Source: JADCGM01 sp943368345 (GTDB taxonomy: Bacteria; Pseudomonadota; Alphaproteobacteria; Sphingomonadales; Sphingomonadaceae). From it: DNA of 64,000 nt. Of the stretch, positions 44,909-53,892 are shown one piece after another (position 1 is the stretch's first letter; the number at the start of each line of letters is the position of its first letter). A program made the position numbers and the translations under genes. Below the pieces are notes generated by a model. It had not been told where the DNA came from. It did not search any database and saw nothing but the letters and a program-made list of their open reading frames with translations. The stretch spans positions 1 through 64,000 of the forward strand of contig CALRKY020000014.1 in assembly GCA_943368345.1 (NCBI GenBank), written 5' to 3'.

Positions 44909-45025
44909 TGCCATTTTCGGAAACAGACTGAACCGCCGGTGCGTTCACGCACATCGGCTCCCGTGACGCTATTCGCGCTTTGGCGGTTGATTGCACGCTA
45001 GCGTTTCCCTACGGAAAACCAGCAT

Positions 45026-45102
45026 GGCCCCGTAGCTCAGCCGGATAGAGCGACGGTTTCCTAAACCGCAGGCCGGAGGTTCGAATCCTCTCGGGGCCAC
45101 CA
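45026..45102 (+). tRNA. tRNA-Arg (anticodon CCT)
   Basis: A 77-nt cloverleaf: acceptor arm GGCCCCG pairs with CGGGGCC, D-arm GCTC/GAGC, anticodon loop TTCCTAA giving CCT, and T-arm GGAGG-TTCGAAT-CCTCT. The 3' CCA is encoded (45100-45102). It decodes AGG arginine codons. One weak pair at the top of the anticodon stem (A-C) is visible. It stands alone between dctD and the SDR gene. Confidence 0.95.
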
Positions 45103-45178
45103 CCGCCAAAATTTTATTGACGGAAATTGCAGTAGCGCCCACTCTGACGGCACGCCGAAACGAGGGATGGGGACGCCG

Positions 45179-45937
45179 ATGTTTAACCTGACTGGTCATG
45201 TTGCCTTGGTGACTGGCGGCAACGGCGGACTTGGTCTGGCGATGGCGCGTGGATTGGTCAAGGCCGGTGCCCGGGTGGCGATCTGGGGTCGGAACGCCGA
45301 CAAAAATGCCCAATCGGCCGCCGAACTCGCGGCGCTGGGCGCTGAAGCAAAGGCCTTTGCCTGCGACGTCATGGATCCGGGTTCAACCGCGACGGCCTTT
45401 GCCGCCACGATTGATCATTTCGGCAAGATCGACAGCTGTTTTGCCAATGCCGGGGGCGGGGGTGCCCGGGGGTCGTTCCACAAATTGTCGCGCGACGACT
45501 GGATGTCGACCGCCGACCTCAACCTGTTCAGCGTGGTCGATACGTTCCAACATGCCACCCGCCACTGGCTGGCGCGGAAGGCACCCGGCAAACTCATCGT
45601 GACATCGTCGATTGCCGGCATCGTCGGAATGCCGGGCGGTGCTGGCTATTCGACGACAAAAGCTGCGGTTCAGGGCCTGATCCGGGCGCTGGCAATCGAA
45701 TATGGCCGGGCTGGCATTCAGGCCAATGCCATCCTGCCCGGGTTCATCGAAACCGAAATGTCGCTGACTGCCCCTCAGCATTTTCAGGACGCCTGCAAAC
45801 GCCGATCAGCCTCTGGCGAGATCGGCCGGTTGGAGGATATGGAGGGTATCGCCGTGTTCCTCGCGGCACCGGAAAGCCGGTTTATGACCGGCCAGTGCGT
45901 GGTGCTCGATGGCGGACATTCCATTTCACCGTTTTAG
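45179..45937 (+). CDS. SDR-family NAD(P)-dependent oxidoreductase
   Basis: Short-chain dehydrogenase of 252 residues with the nucleotide-binding TGGNGGLG at about 12-19, NAG in SCFANAGGG, catalytic Ser in IVTSSIAGIVG and YxxxK in GYSTTKAAVQG. The PGFIETEM and TGQCVVLDGGHS blocks complete the fold. The ATG at 45179 (MFNLTGHVALVTGG) is preferred to one at 45167. The substrate is unknown. Its stop codon TAG is the first triplet of the degenerate palindromic repeat. Confidence 0.88.
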   Translation: MFNLTGHVALVTGGNGGLGLAMARGLVKAGARVAIWGRNADKNAQSAAELAALGAEAKAFACDVMDPGSTATAFAATIDHFGKIDSCFANAGGGGARGSFHKLSRDDWMSTADLNLFSVVDTFQHATRHWLARKAPGKLIVTSSIAGIVGMPGGAGYSTTKAAVQGLIRALAIEYGRAGIQANAILPGFIETEMSLTAPQHFQDACKRRSASGEIGRLEDMEGIAVFLAAPESRFMTGQCVVLDGGHSISPF

Positions 45938-46113
45938 AGCGTTTTCTGACCGATCCAGGTCTCCTTGACGGAGCCAAATTCGGTACGGCGCGCGGTGAGC
46001 GCGATGCACTGGCATCGTGACCAACGGATAATGTCGCAGGGAGCCGGATTTGGCCCGCCTAGCGCGAGACTTCCTGACGCAGTCGCGATGATGAGGGATG
46101 ATCGACTGATCTA
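45935..46113. repeat. Degenerate second copy of the palindromic element
   Basis: This shares with the 8942-9213 element, in the same order, TAGAGCGT, GACGGAGCCAAATTCGGT, GCGATGCA-TGGCATCGTGACCAAC, CCGGATTTGGCCCGCC and TCCTGACGCA. The middle is about 90 bases shorter and the outer repeats have decayed. It fills the space between two convergent genes and its tips supply the TAG stop of each. Confidence 0.65.
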
Positions 46114-46506
46114 ACCCGACAGCTTCGCCCCCTTTGGCAGGCAGAAGCGGGTTTCACTATTGATGGTGGAATTGGCCTGATATTTGGCCACGAACGCCTC
46201 CCACGCCGCGTCGCGCTTCAGGTCCGGCGCGGTGCCGATGCGGGTGTGGATGGTGACAAATTCCCGCGCCGAAACCCGGCCACCGTCGAGCACGGTGGCC
46301 ATCACTACCGAATCGCCCTTGTAGCCCCGGGCGGCATACCAGGCCCGCTGCGCCTTCACCGCGTCGGCGAAGCCCGCCATCGTGCCATTGGCCGTCAGGC
46401 GCGACACCCGGAGCGTGACGCTCTGCCCATCACAGACCGGTCGGGTCTGGGCCGATGCCATCACCGGCAGGACCAGTGACAATGCCAAAAATGCGGTGCG
46501 AATCAT
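46111..46506 (-). CDS. Secreted hypothetical protein
   Basis: Protein of 131 residues with a clear signal peptide (MIRTAFLALSLVLPVMASAQ). The mature part is about 111 residues, with two cysteines (PVCDGQ and RFCLPKG) that could form a disulfide, and a central YAARGYKGDSVVMATVLDGGRVSAREFVTIHTRIG. I do not recognise the family. The start at 46504-46506 is chosen because it begins the signal peptide. Its stop lies in the tip of the palindromic repeat. Confidence 0.7.
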   Translation of the reverse strand: MIRTAFLALSLVLPVMASAQTRPVCDGQSVTLRVSRLTANGTMAGFADAVKAQRAWYAARGYKGDSVVMATVLDGGRVSAREFVTIHTRIGTAPDLKRDAAWEAFVAKYQANSTINSETRFCLPKGAKLSG

Positions 46507-46606
46507 GCGGTTTCCCCTTGCGTTGAACCCCGAGTTGAGCCGAATTGACGAACGAGCGCTAACCGGCCAACCGGACGGGTGCGGCAACTAAAATGGGGCG
46601 GAATTT

Positions 46607-48139
46607 ATGGCGGACAGCATCTTCATCGGCAAAGGTGAGGACCATGCGCAGGCGCTGGTGTTGCGGCGGGCCAACCGGCACGGGCTGATTGCGGGGGCGA
46701 CCGGCACCGGCAAGACGGTGACCCTGCAATCGCTGGTCGAGGGGCTGAGCAAAGAAGGTGTTCCGGTCTTCGTGTCGGATGTGAAGGGGGACCTGGCCGG
46801 CCTTGCGATGGCCGGGTCGCCGATGTCGCCGCTGCACGACAAGTTCACCGCCCGCGCCGCCGAAGTCGGGCTGGAGGGCTATGCCTATCAGGACACGCCG
46901 GCCGTGTTCTGGGATTTGTTCGGCCAGTCCGGCCACCCGATCCGCACCACGGTCAGCGAGATGGGGCCGCTGCTGCTCGCCCGGCTGATGGAGTTGAACG
47001 AGGTGCAGGAAGGCGTGCTCGCCATCGCGTTCCGGGCCGCTGATGAGCAGGAACTGATGCTGCTCGATTTGAAGGACCTGCAGTCGATGCTGCTGTGGGC
47101 TGCCGAGCATGCCGACGAACTGACCGCCAAATATGGCAACGTCACCCGCCAGTCGGTGGGCGCAATCCAGCGGCAGCTGCTCCAGCTGGAAAGTCAGGGC
47201 GGCGCGGCCTTCTTTGGTGAACCGGCGCTCGACATCCTGGATTTCATCAGCACCGACGACAAGGGCCGTGGCACGGTCAATATCCTGGCCGCTGACAAGC
47301 TGATGGCCAGCCCGCGCCTGTATGCCACCTTCCTGCTGTGGCTGCTCAGCGAGCTGTTCGAAACGCTGCCGGAGATTGGCGACCCGGTGAAGCCGAAGCT
47401 GGTGTTCTTTTTCGACGAAGCCCATCTGCTGTTTGATGAGGCCCCGAAGGCGCTGCTCGACAAGGTCGAACAGGTCGTGCGCCTGATCCGGTCCAAAGGG
47501 GTCGGCGTCTATTTCATCACCCAGAACCCGATTGATATCCCCGAGGATGTGGCCGGACAGCTGGGCAACCGGGTCCAGCATGCGCTGCGCGCCTTTACCC
47601 CGCGTGATCAGCGGGCGATCAAGGCGGCGGCGGAGACGTTTCGGGTCAACCCCAAACTGAATGTCGAAACCGCGATTACCGAGCTGAAGGTCGGTGAGGC
47701 ACTGGTGTCGCTGCTGCAGGACGACGGGTCGCCAACGCCGGTGGAACGCACCCTGATCCGCCCCCCGTCAAGCCGGGTCGGGCCGCTGTCAGCGGAGGAG
47801 CGCAAGCTGTTTGTCAGCACGTCGCCGCTGGCGGGCAAATATGAACCGGCCATCGACCGCGAATCGGCCTATGAAATCCTGACCGCGCGGGCCGCCGCAG
47901 CGGCGAGTGAAGCGGTGCAGGAACAGGCGGCTGCGGAGGCGGCAAAGGCCGAGGCGGTGCGCGTCAAAACCGAAGCCGCCGCCGTCCGCGCCGAAGCCCG
48001 GGCCCCGCAATCCATGGCGGAAAAGATGATCCAGTCCGCCGCCCGCTCCGCTGCGTCCTCGGTCGGACGACAGGTCGCCACGCAACTGGGCAAAGCCCTG
48101 CTCCGCGGCCTGTTCGGCAGCCTGACGAAGGGGCGTTAG
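46607..48139 (+). CDS. HerA-like ATPase (DUF853/YjgR family)
   Basis: P-loop ATPase of 510 residues. Walker A is GATGTGKTVTL near residue 30; DVKGDLAGLA follows; Walker B is LVFFFDEAHLLFD. The VGVYFITQNPIDIP and NRVQHALRAFTPRD blocks are typical of the DUF853 branch of HerA/FtsK ATPases. An Ala/Glu-rich coiled segment (about 430-480) and a short C-terminal AARSAASSVGRQVATQLGKALLRGLFG tail are present. It is probably a DNA-translocating or nucleic-acid-associated ATPase; the exact role is not known. It is convergent with the DUF3035 gene, with a 4-nt overlap of stops. Confidence 0.9.
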   Translation: MADSIFIGKGEDHAQALVLRRANRHGLIAGATGTGKTVTLQSLVEGLSKEGVPVFVSDVKGDLAGLAMAGSPMSPLHDKFTARAAEVGLEGYAYQDTPAVFWDLFGQSGHPIRTTVSEMGPLLLARLMELNEVQEGVLAIAFRAADEQELMLLDLKDLQSMLLWAAEHADELTAKYGNVTRQSVGAIQRQLLQLESQGGAAFFGEPALDILDFISTDDKGRGTVNILAADKLMASPRLYATFLLWLLSELFETLPEIGDPVKPKLVFFFDEAHLLFDEAPKALLDKVEQVVRLIRSKGVGVYFITQNPIDIPEDVAGQLGNRVQHALRAFTPRDQRAIKAAAETFRVNPKLNVETAITELKVGEALVSLLQDDGSPTPVERTLIRPPSSRVGPLSAEERKLFVSTSPLAGKYEPAIDRESAYEILTARAAAAASEAVQEQAAAEAAKAEAVRVKTEAAAVRAEARAPQSMAEKMIQSAARSAASSVGRQVATQLGKALLRGLFGSLTKGR

Positions 48140-48561
48140 TCCTTCGGGGTGACCGTGGCGGTGTCGCTGGCGGAGGCGGGGGCCTCGATGATGGATTTGG
48201 CCTGAGCGCCCTTGTCGACGACGACGGTCGCCGGGTCGCCGACGGTTGAGCGCGCTGTGGGGTCGCCACCGGTTGCGGTGGCAGCCTTCAAGAGCGTGGT
48301 TTCGCCGGGGGTCTTTGCTACACCGGGGCCGAACAGGGCCTCAATCGCCTGCTGCTGGGCATCGGTGCCAAAGGCGCGCGGCGCGCCGGGTTTTGGTGGG
48401 CGCAGCGCATAATCCGGCGGCACCACCAGCGGGGCCTGCCGCGCCACGACAAATTCATCCGGGCCAGCCCGACGGGCGAACCGGTCACTGTTGCCGGCAC
48501 AGGCAGCAAGCGCCAGCGCGGCGGTGGTCAGGATCAGCAGGTTACGCAGGGATACCATCAT
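48136..48561 (-). CDS. DUF3035 lipoprotein
   Basis: Protein of 141 residues with a lipoprotein signal and lipobox (LALAACAGN). The family signature is PDEFVVARQAPLVVPPDYALRPPKPGAPR. DUF3035 proteins are small envelope lipoproteins common downstream of lspA in alphaproteobacteria, as here. The ATG overlaps the lspA stop by 4 nt. Role in the envelope is unknown. Confidence 0.88.
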   Translation of the reverse strand: MMVSLRNLLILTTAALALAACAGNSDRFARRAGPDEFVVARQAPLVVPPDYALRPPKPGAPRAFGTDAQQQAIEALFGPGVAKTPGETTLLKAATATGGDPTARSTVGDPATVVVDKGAQAKSIIEAPASASDTATVTPKD

Positions 48562-49100
48562 TCACTCTCCACTTTGGGCCGCCCGTCGCCGCGCATCAAC
48601 GCGCGCAACAGCAACAACCCGACGCCCAGTGTAATCGCAGCGTCCGCGACATTGAACACATATTTGAAATCAAAGCTGCCCCAAAACACATGGATGAAGT
48701 CGACGACATAGCCAAACCGCACCCGGTCGAGGATATTGCCGACCGCGCCGCCGAGCACCAGCCCCAGGGCCACCACATCGAGCCGATTGCGTTCCCGCCA
48801 CAACCACACGCCGACCGCTGCTGAAATCCCGCCGGTCGCCAGCACCAACAGCCAGCGCGATAGCTCTGTTCCGGCGTTGAACATGCCGAGCGACACCCCG
48901 GCATTTTCCACCCAGATCAGGTTCATCACCGGCCAGACATCAACAAAGCCGAGCTCACGCAGCTGCACCACATTGATGATCCAGTATTTCACCAGCTGAT
49001 CGAGAATGAACACCGTGAGTGCCAGGCCAAAGCCGAGGATGCGAAGGGGACGAGCCTCGCCGTCAACCGAGCGACGAAAGGTGACGCGGTTTTCGGTCAT
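48558..49100 (-). CDS. lspA: Lipoprotein signal peptidase (signal peptidase II)
   Basis: Inner-membrane aspartyl protease of 180 residues with four membrane segments. The catalytic aspartates lie in GGAVGNILDRVRFGYVVDFI and FNVADAAITLG. VKYWIINVV and NLIWVENAGVSLGMF are conserved family segments. It removes signal peptides from diacylated prolipoproteins, such as the DUF3035 protein encoded next to it. The ATG at 49098-49100 is chosen because upstream frame content lies in a palindromic repeat. Confidence 0.95.
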   Translation of the reverse strand: MTENRVTFRRSVDGEARPLRILGFGLALTVFILDQLVKYWIINVVQLRELGFVDVWPVMNLIWVENAGVSLGMFNAGTELSRWLLVLATGGISAAVGVWLWRERNRLDVVALGLVLGGAVGNILDRVRFGYVVDFIHVFWGSFDFKYVFNVADAAITLGVGLLLLRALMRGDGRPKVESE

Positions 49101-49119
49101 TGGGTGAGCACGTTTACAT

Positions 49120-49227
49120 CTGTCATCCCGGGCTTGACCCGGGACCCAGCGCGACAAATCAACGCGAGCGAGGCTCGCGCCGCCCGACCCCTGGCGGCTG
49201 GGTCCCGGGTCAAGCCCGGGATGACAG
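49120..49227. repeat. Perfect 31-bp inverted repeat between ileS and lspA
   Basis: Bases 49120-49150, containing CATCCCGGGCTTGACCCGGG, are the exact reverse complement of 49197-49227, with 46 bases between. The arms begin and end at CTGTCAT/ATGACAG. This resembles dispersed palindromic units of alphaproteobacterial genomes and may also form a hairpin in the ileS-lspA transcript. Confidence 0.85.
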
Positions 49228-49235
49228 CGTCTGGA

Positions 49236-52112
49236 TTAAGCCGCATCGGCAACCACGTCAGCACAGCGGTTGCACAGATCGCCGTCCTCACCCACCTCCG
49301 GCAAATGCCGCCAGCAGCGGCCGCATTTGTTGTCGGTGGTCGATGCAACCGTCACGGCGTCTAGGCCCTGCACTTTCGTCACGCTCGCGGTAATAAAGAG
49401 TTCGGCCAGTTGAGCTTCTTGGAAGCCGCCAAGGATCGCCGAAATGTCGGAGACCGAAATAACGGCCTCAAGACTTGAGCGAATAATTTTGTCACGACGC
49501 AGGGGCTCGATGGCTTCGGTGACTTGTGCACGCATCTCGCGAATGGCAATCCAGCGATGCGCGAGTGGCCAGTCCAGCCATCCCCCCTCAACCTCCCGCC
49601 ACTCCAACAAATGCACACTCCCGCCCTCGGGATAGCGCGTGGCCCACACTTCCTCGGCAGTGAACACCAGCACTGGCGCGGCATATCGCACCAGCGCGTG
49701 GAACAGGGTGTCGAGCACGGTGCGGTAGGCCATGCGGTTCGATGACGTGGCGGCGTCGCAGTAGAGGCTGTCTTTGCGGATATCGAAGAAGAAGGCGCTG
49801 AGGTCGTTGTTGGCGAAATCGCTCAGCAGGCGGACGTAGCTGTTAAAATCGAAATCCTGGACGGCCTGTTTCAGCTTGGCATCCATATCGGCCAGCAGGT
49901 GCAGGACATAGCGTTCAAGCTCCGGCATTGCCGACACGTCGGTGACCCGTTCGGCCTCGGTGAACCCGTCCAGCGCGCCGAGCAGATAGCGGAAGGTATT
50001 GCGGAGTTTCCGGTACTGATCCGCGACGCCTTTCAGGATTTCATCGCCGATGCGGTGATCCTCGGTGAAGTCGGCGGACAGCGCCCACAGCCGGATGATG
50101 TCGGCCCCATAATCGCGCATCAGCTTCAACGGATCGGTGGTGTTGCCGAGGGATTTTGACTGTTTGTAACCCTTGGAATCGAGCGTCATGCCGTGCGTCA
50201 GCACTGCCTTGTACGGCGCGCGGCCCCGCGTCCCGCAACTCTCCAGCAATGACGACTGGAACCAGCCGCGGTGCTGGTCGGAGCCTTCGAGGTAGAGGTC
50301 GGCAGGCGCCTGAGTCTTGTCCTCACGCATCAGGTCTGGCCATTTGCCAGATTCCAGCACGAACGCATGGGTGCAGCCGCTGTCGAACCACACGTCCAAG
50401 ATATCGGTCTGCCGTTCGTAATCGGCGGCGTCATAACCGCTTCCGAGATACTCCTGCGCCCGCTCGTCGGTCCACGCATCGACGCCGCTGTCGCGCACCG
50501 CCGCGATGATCCGGGCGTTGACGGCGGGATCGCACAGATAGGCTCCGGTCTTGCGGTCAACGAACAGCGTGATCGGTACACCCCAGGCGCGCTGGCGGGA
50601 GATCACCCAGTCGGGCCGCCCCTCCACCATCGCATTGATCCGGTTCCGCCCCTTTTCAGGCACGAAGCGCGTCTCGGCAATGGCGGCGAGCGCCTTTTCG
50701 CGCAGGCCACCAGCGTCCCCCATCGGAATGAACCACTGCGGCGTGCAGCGGAAGATGACTTTGGCTTTGGAGCGCCAGCTGTGGGGGTAGCTGTGTTTGT
50801 AGTCGGCGCTCGCCGCGAGCAGCCCGCCAGCTTCGCGCAGGTCGGTGCAGATCGGCCCGTCGGGCGCATTCAGCTTTGGCGCGATGACGCTGCCCTGCCC
50901 GCCCAGCCACGCCCAGTCGGCGCGATATTTCCCGTCGCCCTCGACCGCGAACACCGGCTCGATGCCATTGGCCTTGCACAGCAGGAAATCATCCTCGCCG
51001 TGGTCGGGGGCCATGTGGACAAGGCCGGTGCCGGCTTCGGTGGTGACGAAATCGCCGGGCAGGAACGGCCGCGGCTTGGCAAAGAACCCGCCGAGATGGT
51101 GCATCGGATGGCGAGCGATGGTCCCGGCAAGGTCGGAGCCTTTGCCGCGCCAGACTGCGTTCATCCATGACGTCGTCCCGCCCATACCGCCGGCCGTTCT
51201 CGGCGCGATGTCGGCGATGAGGTCTTCCGCGACAAGATAATGGCCCAGCAACCGGAAACTGTCGTTGGCCAGTTCTTCAGGAAGCTTGAAGCCGTCGGTG
51301 ACACAAACTTCATACAGAACATATGTGATATCAGGCGCGTACGCGATCGCCTGATTGACCGGGATCGTCCACGGGGTCGTCGTCCAGATCACCGCATGGG
51401 CGCCGACCAGCTCCGGAATCGGCGACTCCACAATCTCGAACATCACATCGATCTGCGTCGAGACGATATCCTCATACTCAACCTCGGCCTCCGCCAAGGC
51501 CGTCCTCTCCACCGGCGACCACATCACCGGCTTGGCGCCGCGATAGAGCTGCCCGCTTTCGGCGAATTTCATCAGTTCAGAGACAATCGTCGCCTCGGCC
51601 TCGAAATCCATCGTCAGATAGGGATGGTCCCAGTCGCCGTTGATGCCGAGCCGCTTCAGCTGGTCGCGCTGCGTGTCGACCCAATGCTGGGCATAGGCGC
51701 GGCACTCGGCGCGGAACTCGACTGGCGGGACCTCGTCCTTGTTCTTCTTCTTCGCGCGATACTGCTCCTCGACCTTCCACTCGATCGGCAGCCCGTGGCA
51801 GTCCCACCCGGGCACATAGGGCGCGTCCTTGCCGAGCAAAGTCTGCGTCCGGCACACCATGTCCTTCAGGATATGGTTCAGCGCATGGCCGATGTGCATG
51901 TCGCCATTGGCATAGGGCGGGCCATCGTGGAGGATGAATTTCTCGCGGCCCTTGCGGCTGTCGCGCAGCCGCCGGTACAGGTCCATCTCCTGCCAGCGCG
52001 CCAGAATCCCCGGCTCCTTTGCGGGCAGGCCGGCCTTCATCGGAAAGTCGGTCTTCGGCAGAAAGACGGTGTCGCGATAGTCTTTTTTCGGAGTGTCGGC
52101 GGTGTCGGTCAT
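49236..52112 (-). CDS. ileS: Isoleucine--tRNA ligase
   Basis: Class I synthetase of 958 residues. It has HIGH (MHIGHALNHI, about residue 70), a large CP1 editing domain, a KMSKS variant KQSKS (GYKQSKSLGNT), an anticodon-binding domain, and a C-terminal zinc-binding segment (CGRCWRHL...CNRCADVV). It charges tRNA-Ile and edits valine. It is followed by lspA on the same strand, a pairing seen in many proteobacteria. The ATG is at 52110-52112. Confidence 0.97.
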   Translation of the reverse strand: MTDTADTPKKDYRDTVFLPKTDFPMKAGLPAKEPGILARWQEMDLYRRLRDSRKGREKFILHDGPPYANGDMHIGHALNHILKDMVCRTQTLLGKDAPYVPGWDCHGLPIEWKVEEQYRAKKKNKDEVPPVEFRAECRAYAQHWVDTQRDQLKRLGINGDWDHPYLTMDFEAEATIVSELMKFAESGQLYRGAKPVMWSPVERTALAEAEVEYEDIVSTQIDVMFEIVESPIPELVGAHAVIWTTTPWTIPVNQAIAYAPDITYVLYEVCVTDGFKLPEELANDSFRLLGHYLVAEDLIADIAPRTAGGMGGTTSWMNAVWRGKGSDLAGTIARHPMHHLGGFFAKPRPFLPGDFVTTEAGTGLVHMAPDHGEDDFLLCKANGIEPVFAVEGDGKYRADWAWLGGQGSVIAPKLNAPDGPICTDLREAGGLLAASADYKHSYPHSWRSKAKVIFRCTPQWFIPMGDAGGLREKALAAIAETRFVPEKGRNRINAMVEGRPDWVISRQRAWGVPITLFVDRKTGAYLCDPAVNARIIAAVRDSGVDAWTDERAQEYLGSGYDAADYERQTDILDVWFDSGCTHAFVLESGKWPDLMREDKTQAPADLYLEGSDQHRGWFQSSLLESCGTRGRAPYKAVLTHGMTLDSKGYKQSKSLGNTTDPLKLMRDYGADIIRLWALSADFTEDHRIGDEILKGVADQYRKLRNTFRYLLGALDGFTEAERVTDVSAMPELERYVLHLLADMDAKLKQAVQDFDFNSYVRLLSDFANNDLSAFFFDIRKDSLYCDAATSSNRMAYRTVLDTLFHALVRYAAPVLVFTAEEVWATRYPEGGSVHLLEWREVEGGWLDWPLAHRWIAIREMRAQVTEAIEPLRRDKIIRSSLEAVISVSDISAILGGFQEAQLAELFITASVTKVQGLDAVTVASTTDNKCGRCWRHLPEVGEDGDLCNRCADVVADAA

Positions 52113-52161
52113 ATCGCCGGAGCGTCTAGCCGCCGGGAGAGGGTGTTGTCGAGGGACGGGG

Positions 52162-53031
52162 TTATGATGCGCCGAGCATGACCACGCCGCCGATCAGGAC
52201 CAGACAACCGAGAATCCGCCAAGGGCCCGCCGCCTCCCGCAGGAAATAGATTCCGAACAGAGCCCCGACCATCATCGACATTTCCCGCGCCGGGGCAACG
52301 AGGCTGAGCGGGGCACCCATCTGCAGCGAGCTGAGCACGAGGATATGGCCCAGCGGCGAGATCAGGCCGACAATGGCGGCGCGCCCCCAATGTCCGCGCA
52401 TCGCCGCTGCCGCGTTCGCAGGACGTGACATGACCACCGGCAGCAACATGGCAAAGCGGGCGGTGTTGCCGAACCAGTCGAGCAGGATCGGGGCAATCAG
52501 CAGCAGTTTGACCCCATAGGCGTCATTCACGGTGTAGCCGGCGATCAGCGCCCCGGTGAGCAGGCCCCACCTGACCCCGGCGCGGGCCCCCGCCTCGCGG
52601 AAGCGCGACAGATTCCCCTGCGTGGCGATCAGGCCGATCCCGGTGACGACCGCGAGCAACCCGGCGAGGCGTAGCGGAGTTGGCGTTTCGGCCAGCAGCA
52701 CAAATCCGCCGATGGCGGCGATGGCCGGACCGCTACCCCGCGCAATCGGATAGACCACCGACAGGTCAGCAACCTGATACCCGCGTTGCAGCGCCAGACT
52801 GTAAGCAAGGTGCAAAAAGGCGCTGGCCGCGATGCAGACCGCAACCGGCACAGTCCAGGTCATGCCGCCGTTGAAAATGACCCAGGCAACCCAGGGCAGA
52901 TAGAATATGCAGGCGAAAAAATTATTGGCGAGCACGAAGGCCGGTCCCGCCGCTGCGGCCTGTTTGGCCAGCAGGTTCCAGGTCGCGTGCAGAACCGCCG
53001 CGATCAGGACCATCAGCAGCGGACCGGTCAT
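52162..53031 (-). CDS. EamA/DMT-family permease
   Basis: Protein of 289 residues with about ten membrane segments in two EamA halves (LLMVLIAAVLHATWNLLAKQ at the start, SPLGHILVLSSLQMGAPLSLVAPAREMSMMVGALFGIYFLRE near the end). The start at 53029-53031 (MTGPLLM) replaces a GTG at 53040. It is divergent from dapB with about 85 bases between. The substrate is unknown; it is not closely related to the EamA permease at 18.8-19.7 kb. Confidence 0.85.
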   Translation of the reverse strand: MTGPLLMVLIAAVLHATWNLLAKQAAAAGPAFVLANNFFACIFYLPWVAWVIFNGGMTWTVPVAVCIAASAFLHLAYSLALQRGYQVADLSVVYPIARGSGPAIAAIGGFVLLAETPTPLRLAGLLAVVTGIGLIATQGNLSRFREAGARAGVRWGLLTGALIAGYTVNDAYGVKLLLIAPILLDWFGNTARFAMLLPVVMSRPANAAAAMRGHWGRAAIVGLISPLGHILVLSSLQMGAPLSLVAPAREMSMMVGALFGIYFLREAAGPWRILGCLVLIGGVVMLGAS

Positions 53032-53115
53032 TGCAGGCACTGGCGCTCCGGGACGGTGACGATGCGGCGGGGACGTGGCATAGCGGCACGCATAGCAGCC
53101 AGCGGGGCAGATGAC

Positions 53116-53892
53116 ATGGTGCGGATTGGGGTTCTTGGCGCGGGCGGGCGGATGGGACAGGCTTTGGCGGTCGCCATTGCCGCCGCACCGGGGGCGGAAT
53201 TATCGGGCGGGGTGGAACGCGCCGGACATGCCGCCATCGGCGCGCCACTTGGCTCCGGCGTGATTGGCGATGATGTGGCGGCGCTTGCAGCGGCTTCGGA
53301 TGTGTTGGTGGATTTCACCGCTCCCGTAGCGCTGGCCGGCAATCTGGCGGCGGCCAAGGCCGGGAATTGTGCTTTGTTGGTCGGCACCACCGGGCTTGAG
53401 GCATCGCATCATGTCGCGATTGACGCCGCCGCAACGGGGATCGCGGTGTTGCAGGCCGCCAATACCGCGCTCGGGGTCAACATATTGGCGGCGCTGGTCG
53501 AGCAGGCGGCACGCGCTCTCGGGCCGGACTGGGATATTGAAATTGTCGAAATGCACCACCGCCACAAGGTGGATGCGCCGTCTGGCACGGCCTTGTCGCT
53601 GGGGGAGGCGGCAGCGCGCGGGCGGGGGATTGATCTGTCCAGCCACAGCGAACGCGGCCGCGACGGTGTCGGGGTGCCGCGCGCGGTGGGCGCAATCGGC
53701 TTTGCATCCCTGCGCGGCGGATCGGTGGCTGGGGATCATATGGCGGTGCTGGCAGCCGAGGGGGAGCGGATCGAGCTTGGTCACCGGGCCGAGAGCCGGG
53801 AGATTTTTGCGCGCGGCGCGGTGAAGGCGGCGCTTTGGCTCGCTGGTAAACCCTCAGGGCGATACACGATGGCCGACGTGCTGGGGCTATAG
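53116..53892 (+). CDS. dapB: 4-hydroxy-tetrahydrodipicolinate reductase
   Basis: Protein of 258 residues of the lysine/diaminopimelate pathway. The NAD(P)-binding GVLGAGGRMGQ is at the start, VLVDFTAP and LLVGTTGLE follow, and the catalytic/substrate segment is EMHHRHKVDAPSGTALSLGEAAA. The C-terminal GDHMAVLAAEGERIELGHRAESREIFARGAVKAALWLAGKPSGRYTMADVLGL is diagnostic. The start ATG is at 53116. Its TAG stop overlaps the nth GTG start by 1 nt. Confidence 0.96.
   Translation: MVRIGVLGAGGRMGQALAVAIAAAPGAELSGGVERAGHAAIGAPLGSGVIGDDVAALAAASDVLVDFTAPVALAGNLAAAKAGNCALLVGTTGLEASHHVAIDAAATGIAVLQAANTALGVNILAALVEQAARALGPDWDIEIVEMHHRHKVDAPSGTALSLGEAAARGRGIDLSSHSERGRDGVGVPRAVGAIGFASLRGGSVAGDHMAVLAAEGERIELGHRAESREIFARGAVKAALWLAGKPSGRYTMADVLGL

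Noticed and set aside
50271..52181. Two long plus-strand frames opposite ileS
   Set aside because: Both are antisense shadows of the ileS coding region.
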